Assembly: GCA_023386135.1 (NCBI GenBank)
Contig: JAEWKG010000292.1
Location: 1 to 7,309, forward strand
Direction of reading: 5' to 3'
Source of the DNA: Pseudomonadota bacterium
Lineage (GTDB): Bacteria; Pseudomonadota; Alphaproteobacteria; Sphingomonadales; Sphingomonadaceae
Length of the DNA stretch: 7,309 bases
Under the pieces are notes generated by a model that saw only the letters and a program-made list of their open reading frames with translations, was not told the origin of the DNA and did no database searches. The translations under genes and the position numbers were made by a program. This document shows, in pieces, positions 1 through 5,207 of this stretch (position 1 is its first letter; each line of letters opens with the position of its first letter).

Positions 1-1635
1 ATCGTGCTTGGCTGCGGCCTGGCGATTCTTACCGGCTGCGGCCCGGACGACCTCGCGTCGCCCGGCACCACCGGCGACGTGAACATCACCATCCCGACTC
101 CGCCGCCCCCGCCGCCCCCGCCGCCGCCGACCTCGGCCACCGCGACTCCGGCCGGCGCCTGCCCGACGCTGACCAACGACGGCAGCGTGACCCTGACCGA
201 TCGCGGCACCATCACCGGCCCGACCGGCGGCTACCGGGTGTGCGAGTTGCCCAGCCTCATTTCCAAGAGCGTGACGCTGCCAAAGATTTCCGGCCTGCTC
301 TACGCGCTCAACGGCCGGGTCGACGTCGGTTGTGACGGCGGCTTCAACGCCCCCACCGCGGGTTCGAACTTCGCCTCGACCACGGTCGGCTGCACCGCGC
401 CGCTCAACGCCGACACCAACGTCACGCTGACCATCGCGCCGGGCGTCGTGCTCTACGCGCGCACCGGCCAGTCGTGGCTGGCGGTCAACCGCGGCAACAA
501 GATCAGCGCGGTCGGCACCGCCAGCGCGCCGATCGTGTTCACCAGCCAGGATAACGTCGCCGGGCTCAACACCGACAGCTCGATCGGCCAGTGGGGCGGC
601 GTGGTACTGCTCGGCCGCGGACGGGTGACCGACTGCGTGCTCGGCTCGGTCGCCGCCGGCACCTGCGAGCGCGACACCGAGGGCGCGGTCAACAAGGCCT
701 ACTTCGGCGGCAATGACGACACCTACAACGCCGGCACGATGAGCTACGTGCAGATCCGCTACTCGGGCTTCGTGCTCAGCGCCGACAAGGAGCTGCAGTC
801 GCTGACCGGCGAGGCGATCGGCACCGGGACCACGATCGACCACTTCCAGTCGCACAACAGCTCGGACGACGGCTCGGAGTGGTTCGGCGGCGCGCCGAAG
901 ATGAAGTATTACATCGCGACCGGCGCCGACGACGACAGCCTCGATGTCGACACCGGCGCGCGGATGAGCGTGCAGTATGCCCTGCTGGTCCAGCGCCCGG
1001 GCGAAGGCGACGCACTGTTCGAGATCGACTCCAACGGCGCCGAGACCGATACCCCGCGCACCAACCTGAAGGTCGTGAACTTCACCGCCATCCAGCCGCA
1101 GGCGAGCAACCAGAACAATTCGACCGGCGACAAGGCCTCGGCGCTGTTCCGCGGCAATTCGGACACCACGCTCTACAACGGCGAGATCATCACGCCTGCC
1201 AACGAATGCATCCGCATGACCTCAAACACCGATAGCGCCAATCGGGCGACTTTGACCGTGAAGTCAGTGGTGCTGCAGTGCTCTGGGACCGGCGACGCCA
1301 AGTACATCGGCGACGGTTCGGGCAGCGCGCCGTTCACCAGCGGGCAGGTCCGTGCCTTCGTGACCGGCGACGCGTCGAACAACGAAGCGTTCGTCAACAG
1401 CCTGACGATGACCTTCGTCAACGGCGCGAACGAGGACGCGGTGACCCCGACCGATCCGAGCGGTCTCGCCACCGGCGCGACGATCCCGGTCGGGTTCTTC
1501 ACCGCCACTCCGACGCCGTACAAGATCGGCGCGGCGTGGAGCGCGAACAACACCTGGTACACCGGCTGGACCTGCAACAGCAACTATGCCGCGCTCGGCG
1601 GCGCGAGCGCCTGCACCTCTTTGCCGGTCATCTGA
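1..1635 (+). CDS. Large surface lipoprotein partnered with a TonB-dependent receptor (5'-partial)
   Basis: The reading frame is open to base 1, so the start codon is off the window. The GTG at base 4 is not a credible start because it would leave only about 11 uncharged residues before the lipobox. Residues below are numbered from base 4. A lipobox LTGC ends at Cys12 (bases 37-39), after a hydrophobic stretch, so the protein is probably lipid-anchored. A low-complexity tether follows, with ten consecutive prolines (33-42). The body (about 60-543) is rich in short beta-type repeats such as TIAPGVVLYARTG and GTASAPIVFTSQ, suggesting a right-handed beta-helix. It carries the acidic/aromatic motifs SSDDGSEWFGG (286-296) and GADDDSLDVDTG (307-318) and ends with WYTGWTCNS. 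Ten cysteines besides Cys12 suggest disulfides, for example C211/C221. Similar proteins sit beside TonB receptors in sphingomonads and Bacteroidetes (family recall). The role as an uptake accessory is inferred and the ligand is unknown. The next gene starts 87 bases downstream. Confidence 0.85.
   Translation: MVLGCGLAILTGCGPDDLASPGTTGDVNITIPTPPPPPPPPPPTSATATPAGACPTLTNDGSVTLTDRGTITGPTGGYRVCELPSLISKSVTLPKISGLLYALNGRVDVGCDGGFNAPTAGSNFASTTVGCTAPLNADTNVTLTIAPGVVLYARTGQSWLAVNRGNKISAVGTASAPIVFTSQDNVAGLNTDSSIGQWGGVVLLGRGRVTDCVLGSVAAGTCERDTEGAVNKAYFGGNDDTYNAGTMSYVQIRYSGFVLSADKELQSLTGEAIGTGTTIDHFQSHNSSDDGSEWFGGAPKMKYYIATGADDDSLDVDTGARMSVQYALLVQRPGEGDALFEIDSNGAETDTPRTNLKVVNFTAIQPQASNQNNSTGDKASALFRGNSDTTLYNGEIITPANECIRMTSNTDSANRATLTVKSVVLQCSGTGDAKYIGDGSGSAPFTSGQVRAFVTGDASNNEAFVNSLTMTFVNGANEDAVTPTDPSGLATGATIPVGFFTATPTPYKIGAAWSANNTWYTGWTCNSNYAALGGASACTSLPVI
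100..129 (+). repeat. Run of ten proline codons in the lipoprotein tether
   Basis: Ten successive proline codons (CCG with two CCC) lie about 20 residues after the lipidated cysteine. They probably form a stiff polyproline-II spacer that holds the folded domain away from the membrane. Runs of this length normally need elongation factor P for smooth translation. The short CCG/CCC period could change length by slippage, but any change in steps of three would keep the frame. Confidence 0.8.
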
Positions 1636-1651
1636 TCGCCAATCGAATGCG

Positions 1652-1677
1652 GGGGCGGCGGCAGCGGCCGTCGCCCC
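1652..1677 (+). terminator. Strong GC stem-loop between lipoprotein and receptor genes (attenuator-like)
   Basis: The arms are GGGGCGGCGGC (1652-1662) and GCCGTCGCCCC (1667-1677), around the tetraloop AGCG. They form an 11-bp stem with one G-U wobble. It begins 17 bases after the lipoprotein stop codon and ends 45 bases before the receptor ATG. Only TTC follows the stem directly, and a pyrimidine stretch (CTTCTTTTC, 1694-1702) lies further on, so it is not a classic intrinsic terminator. It could be a partial terminator or a 3'-end stabiliser that makes lipoprotein and receptor levels differ. The structure is seen directly; its function is inferred. Confidence 0.55.
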
Positions 1678-1708
1678 TTCGCGCACCTGACGACTTCTTT
1701 TCGTATCT

Positions 1709-1714
1709 GAGGGG
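1709..1714 (+). promoter_or_regulatory. Ribosome binding site of the TonB-dependent receptor
   Basis: The purine stretch GAGGGG contains a GAGG core matching the anti-Shine-Dalgarno. It ends 8 bases before the ATG at 1723. This spacing supports 1723 as the true start, which also opens a well-formed signal peptide. Confidence 0.75.
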
Positions 1715-1722
1715 TTATCCCG

Positions 1723-4455
1723 ATGTCCACCAAGCTGCGGCTCGCCGGCGCGCTGCTGTTCACCAGCGCCCTGACCGCCCCCGCCATCGCTCACGCGCAA
1801 TCGGCCGAAGACACCGCCCCCCCCCCCACCCCGCCGCGGGGCGAGGCGGGGGGGGACGCCGCCGCCACCGACGCCCCGGCCGATGACATCGAAGTCTCGG
1901 TCCCCGGTGGCGGAGGCGAAATCGTGGTCACCGGCGCCCGCCAGCGCAGTCTTGAGCGCTCCTCCGCGCAGGTCGTGTCGGTGCTCGGCACCGCGGAGAT
2001 CGCGCGCACCGGCGAAGGCAACATCGCCGGCGCCCTTTCGCGCGTCACCGGCCTCAGCGTGGTCGGCAACGGGTTCGTCTATGTCCGCGGCCTCGGAGAC
2101 CGCTACAGCCTGGCGCTGCTTAACGGCTCGCCGCTGCCGAGCCCCGAGCCGCTGAAGCGCGTTGTCCCGCTCGACCTGTTTCCGACCGGCGTGGTCGCAT
2201 CCTCGCTGGTGCAGAAGAGCTACTCGGTGAACTACCCCGGCGAATTCGGCGGCGGCGTGATCAACCTCACCACCAAGGCGACGCCCAACGAGCCGTTCCT
2301 CAGCATCGGCCTCGGCATCTCGGGCGACACCGAGACGACCTTCCACACCGGCTACACCTACTACGGCAGCAGCACCGACTGGGCCGGGTACGACAGCGGC
2401 CGCTCCGTCCCGCAGTTGCTGCAGGACTACTTCGACAGCAAGAGGCTGATCGGCACCGATGCGGTCGACACCACCCCGATCGCGCGCCAGCTGGTCACCG
2501 CCAACAACGCGGTCCTGCAGCGCGATCATGACACGATGCCCAACGTCTCGGCGTCGCTGTCGGCGGGCAAGACGTTCCCGCTCGGCGCGCTCGACTTCGG
2601 CGTCATCGCCGCCGCCGGCTACAGCAACAAGTGGCTGACCAAGGACATCATCCAGCAGAACGCCTCGGGCTTCGACCTGACCTCGGTCGAACGCGACTTC
2701 CGCACCATCAACACCGACCAGCGGATCCTCGTCAACGGGCTGCTCGGGTTCGGGCTGGAGGGCAGCGGCGGCAAGCTGCGGTGGACCAACGTCTACATCC
2801 ACGACACGATCAAGAAGGCCTCGCTCGGCCTCGGCACCAAGCCCGCGCAGAGCGGTGCCGGCACCGATTTCATGCGCCAGCGCACCGCGTGGTTCGAACG
2901 CCAGCTGTTCGACAGCCAGATCGTCGGCGAGATGCAACTGACAGGCGCGCTCTCGCTCGAAGGGCGGCTGAGCTACGCCAACACCAAGCGCAAGGCGCCG
3001 TCCGACCTGTTCTTCGAATACGTCCGCACCGACACCGGGCCGTTCGCCGGCAACTTCTTCAACCGCCTCAACAACGGCGCGCTGGGCGACGGCGACGTCA
3101 CCTATTCGGACCTCAACGAGGATCTCTACGCCGCCGGGCTGGACCTGACCTGGAAGCCGCTGGAAAACCTCTCGTTCACCGCGGGCGGCGCCTATTCGGA
3201 CACCGCGCGCAGCAGCACGCGGCGCAATTTCCTGTTCGTCGCCCCCAACAACTTCCGCGGCAACAGCGACGTCATCACCGCCCTCGGCCTGGAGCGGATC
3301 GACAACCTGATCGCCACGCTGACCGACCCCAAGTTCGTCGCCGCCAACACCCCCGGCGCGGGCGGGTTGACGCTGATCGAGACCGATCCCGGCACGCCGG
3401 CGTTCGATGCCGGGCTGGAGATCAAGGCGGGCTACCTCAAGGGCAACTGGGCGTTGGGCCCGGTGTCGCTCGACGCGGGCGTGCGCTACGAAGACGCGGT
3501 CGAAACCACCACGCCGCAGATCACGTTCCTGTCGGTGCCGCCGAGCGTGCCCGGCAGCATCCTGGCGCGCGGTTACTGGCTCCCGGCGGCAACCCTCACC
3601 TGGGAAGTCACGGACAAACTGCAGATGCGGCTCAACGGATCGAAGACGATCGCGCGTCCGCAGTTCCGCGAGCTGATCCCGCAGCCGTACTACGATCCCG
3701 ACGACAACCGCTCGTATCGCGGCAACAGCGGGCTTACCGACAGCCAGCTGTATAACGCAGAGGCGCGGTTCGAATACTACATCGCGCCCGAGCAGCGCGT
3801 CTCGCTCGCGGGCTTCTACAAGAAGATCGACAACCCGATCGAAGCCTACGTCGTCAACTTTGGCGGCGACTTCGTGACCTCGTTTGCCAACGCCCCCAAG
3901 GCCGACCTCTATGGCGCCGAGTTCGAGGCGGTGAAGTACTGGCCGCTCGCGGGGATTGGCGGCGGGTTCTTCGCCCCGCGCCGGCTGGTGACGATCGCCA
4001 ACTATACCTTCTCGAAGTCGAAGCTGATGGTCGCGCCGGGCGACACCACGCGGATCGATAACGCGACGGGACTCGCGACAGATTATTTCCACGACGGCTC
4101 CCCGCTGACCGGCCAGTCGGAACATATCGTCAACGTGCAACTGGGTCTTGAGAACACTGACCGCCTGTCGCAGCAGACGATCTTGCTCACTTACGCCAGC
4201 GAGCGGGTGATCAGCCGCGGCCTCAACGGCACGCCGCCGCAGCCCGACGTGATCGAGAAGCCGGGCTTCCAGCTCGACTTCGTGTGGCGCGAAGGGTTCA
4301 ACCTGTTCGGCACCGAGATCGAGGCGAAGTTCGAGGCGCGCAACATTCTCGGCCAGGGGCACGAGGAGTTCCAGCAGTTCGAGGACCGCCGGATCGACAT
4401 CAACACCTACGACCTCGGCACGACGCTGGCGTTCTCGCTGGGGGTAAAGCTCTAG
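1723..4455 (+). CDS. TonB-dependent outer-membrane receptor
   Basis: This complete 910-residue protein should import an unidentified substrate across the outer membrane using TonB/ExbBD energy. The ATG start follows a GAGG site. Residues 1-25 form a Sec signal peptide with a likely cleavage site AHA|QS. A Pro/Gly/Ala/Asp linker follows (26-65), with no STN signalling domain, so sigma/anti-sigma control through the receptor is unlikely. EIVVTG (66-71) is a TonB-box-like motif. The plug spans about 75-187, with VYVRGLGDRYS (119-129), PSPEPLKRVVPLDLFPTG and GEFGGGVINLTTK at its end. The rest is a beta-barrel with family-typical segments RPQFREL (about 645), GNSGL (667) and FYKKIDNPIE (from 698). 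The final residue is Leu rather than the usual aromatic. The upstream lipoprotein is probably co-transcribed. Homopolymers C11 and G8 lie in the linker codons. The receptor assignment is secure; the substrate cannot be told from sequence. Confidence 0.95.
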   Translation: MSTKLRLAGALLFTSALTAPAIAHAQSAEDTAPPPTPPRGEAGGDAAATDAPADDIEVSVPGGGGEIVVTGARQRSLERSSAQVVSVLGTAEIARTGEGNIAGALSRVTGLSVVGNGFVYVRGLGDRYSLALLNGSPLPSPEPLKRVVPLDLFPTGVVASSLVQKSYSVNYPGEFGGGVINLTTKATPNEPFLSIGLGISGDTETTFHTGYTYYGSSTDWAGYDSGRSVPQLLQDYFDSKRLIGTDAVDTTPIARQLVTANNAVLQRDHDTMPNVSASLSAGKTFPLGALDFGVIAAAGYSNKWLTKDIIQQNASGFDLTSVERDFRTINTDQRILVNGLLGFGLEGSGGKLRWTNVYIHDTIKKASLGLGTKPAQSGAGTDFMRQRTAWFERQLFDSQIVGEMQLTGALSLEGRLSYANTKRKAPSDLFFEYVRTDTGPFAGNFFNRLNNGALGDGDVTYSDLNEDLYAAGLDLTWKPLENLSFTAGGAYSDTARSSTRRNFLFVAPNNFRGNSDVITALGLERIDNLIATLTDPKFVAANTPGAGGLTLIETDPGTPAFDAGLEIKAGYLKGNWALGPVSLDAGVRYEDAVETTTPQITFLSVPPSVPGSILARGYWLPAATLTWEVTDKLQMRLNGSKTIARPQFRELIPQPYYDPDDNRSYRGNSGLTDSQLYNAEARFEYYIAPEQRVSLAGFYKKIDNPIEAYVVNFGGDFVTSFANAPKADLYGAEFEAVKYWPLAGIGGGFFAPRRLVTIANYTFSKSKLMVAPGDTTRIDNATGLATDYFHDGSPLTGQSEHIVNVQLGLENTDRLSQQTILLTYASERVISRGLNGTPPQPDVIEKPGFQLDFVWREGFNLFGTEIEAKFEARNILGQGHEEFQQFEDRRIDINTYDLGTTLAFSLGVKL
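1817..1855 (+). repeat. C11 and G8 homopolymer runs with intervening hairpin, inside the receptor gene
   Basis: Eleven Cs (1817-1827) and eight Gs (1848-1855) lie within 39 bases, in codons for the linker just after the signal peptide. Between them CCCCGC-C-GCGGGG (1829-1841) is self-complementary, and the outer runs can also pair, so a strong hairpin is likely. Loss of one base would put translation into a frame that stops at 2153-2155 after 143 codons. Gain of one base would lead to a stop at 1884-1886 after 54 codons. Either slip would remove the barrel. Confidence 0.85.
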
Positions 4456-4471
4456 CGCGGGCGCAGCTCGG

Positions 4472-5146
4472 TCAGGGCGTGTCGAACACGTACCCGACCG
4501 AGCGGACCGTCCGCAGCGGATTGGCGGCGCCCGCGGCCTTGAGCGCGCGGCGCAGGCGGCCGATCCACACGTCGACCGTGCGCGCGTCCAATGGCGGGTC
4601 GTGCTTGCCGAGCCCCGCGATCAGCTCCTCGCGGGTCAGCACCCGATCGGGATGCTCGGCGAGGAAGCGCAGCAGGCGGAACTCGTTGGGTGGCAGGACG
4701 ATCGGCTTGCCCGCCCACCGCGCCTGCAGCGCGAGCATGTCGATGGTGAGCTCGCCGACCACGAAGCGGTGCGCGGCGTGGCGCTGGCCCGCACCGTTCT
4801 CGGTCGCCAGCACCCGGTCGAGCACCCGTGCGCGGTCGAGCGGCCCGACCATATAGTCGTCGGCCCCCGCCCGCAGCGCGCGGCGCTGGTCCTCGCCATC
4901 GGGGGTTTCGAGCACCATGGTGATATGCGCGGCGCCGGTGCGCGGATCGGCGCGCAGGCGGCGGCACATCTCGAGCCCCGCCATGTCCTCCATCACCCAG
5001 TCGACGAACGCCCACACCGGGCCGTCGACCAGGTGATCGGGACCGTCGGCCCTGAGGTCGCCGAACAACAAGCGCTTGCCCGCCTGCTGCACCTCGCCCA
5101 GCGCGGCCACGCTGGCGTCGCTCGAGAATATGTTCACCACGTCCAT
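4472..5146 (-). CDS. PhoB/OmpR-family response regulator with degenerate receiver domain
   Basis: The protein has 224 residues, the usual size for the family, and is probably a cytoplasmic transcription factor. The C-terminal winged helix (about 127-223) is intact and PhoB-like: LPPNEFRLLRFLAEHPDRVL, recognition-helix segment ARTVDVWIGRLRRAL (188-202) and LRTVRSVGYVFD. The N-terminal receiver (1-115) keeps its overall pattern, including the probable phospho-acceptor Asp49 (FVDW), LEMCRRLR and AGADDY. The paired acidic residues near the N-terminus are replaced by NIFSSD. The usual Thr/Ser after strand 4 is not conserved (MVLETPD), and the invariant Lys of the KP motif is Gly101 (MVGPLD). Phosphorylation may therefore be weak or absent. 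The ATG at 5146 lacks a strong Shine-Dalgarno. The gene converges on the receptor gene with 16 bases between stops and no clear terminator, and no kinase gene is visible. It lies 57 bases downstream of the DUF2339 gene on the same strand and may be cotranscribed. Confidence 0.9.
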   Translation of the reverse strand: MDVVNIFSSDASVAALGEVQQAGKRLLFGDLRADGPDHLVDGPVWAFVDWVMEDMAGLEMCRRLRADPRTGAAHITMVLETPDGEDQRRALRAGADDYMVGPLDRARVLDRVLATENGAGQRHAAHRFVVGELTIDMLALQARWAGKPIVLPPNEFRLLRFLAEHPDRVLTREELIAGLGKHDPPLDARTVDVWIGRLRRALKAAGAANPLRTVRSVGYVFDTP

Positions 5147-5157
5147 CTCAGCGTGTC

Positions 5158-5177
5158 CCGGTCTACAGCGAGACCGG
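5158..5177. promoter_or_regulatory. Perfect 7-bp inverted repeat upstream of the response regulator
   Basis: CCGGTCT (5158-5164) and AGACCGG (5171-5177) are exact reverse complements separated by six bases. The element lies 11 to 31 bases upstream of the regulator ATG. No T-run follows on either strand, which argues against a terminator for the DUF2339 gene. It could be an operator or a 5'-leader hairpin affecting translation of the regulator. Its function is inferred only. Confidence 0.45.
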
Positions 5178-5190
5178 ATTGCCGCGCGGA

Positions 5191-5207
5191 TGTGACGCGC
5201 TTGTTAC
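5191..5207 (-). promoter_or_regulatory. 11-bp-phased direct repeat, possible OmpR/PhoB-type operator
   Basis: Read on the minus strand the site is GTAACA-AGCGC-GTCACA. The two similar hexamers start 11 bases apart, the phasing typical of tandem OmpR/PhoB-family dimer sites. It lies 45-61 bases upstream of the regulator ATG and overlaps the stop codon of the DUF2339 gene. A further copy-like GCAACA precedes it. Autoregulation is a reasonable guess, but a match this short can arise by chance. Confidence 0.35.

Noticed and set aside
2631..3755. A 374-codon plus-strand frame inside the receptor gene
   Set aside because: It is an out-of-phase shadow rich in Arg, Gln, Ala and Pro, with no motif. 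The receptor frame through the same bases is clearly real.
1264..4362. A 1032-codon uninterrupted reading frame on the minus strand, opposite the receptor gene
   Set aside because: It is an effect of high GC and the G/C-ending codons of the real gene opposite. The translation is Arg/Ala/Val/Glu/Asp-rich with no recognisable domain, and it runs across two unrelated genes and their intergenic gap.
4456..4471. A bidirectional terminator between the convergent receptor and regulator genes
   Set aside because: The gap is only 16 bases. It contains just a weak 4-bp GCGC pairing and no T-run in either direction.
4472..5146. Naming the regulator PhoB and calling the locus a phosphate regulon
   Set aside because: The DNA-binding domain is PhoB-like, but the receiver lacks key residues. 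No Pho-box (CTGTCAT repeat) or phosphate gene is visible.
5147..5203. A sigma-70 promoter for the response regulator
   Set aside because: A TGTAGA stretch resembles a -10 box, but no convincing -35 lies at the right distance in this GC-rich gap.
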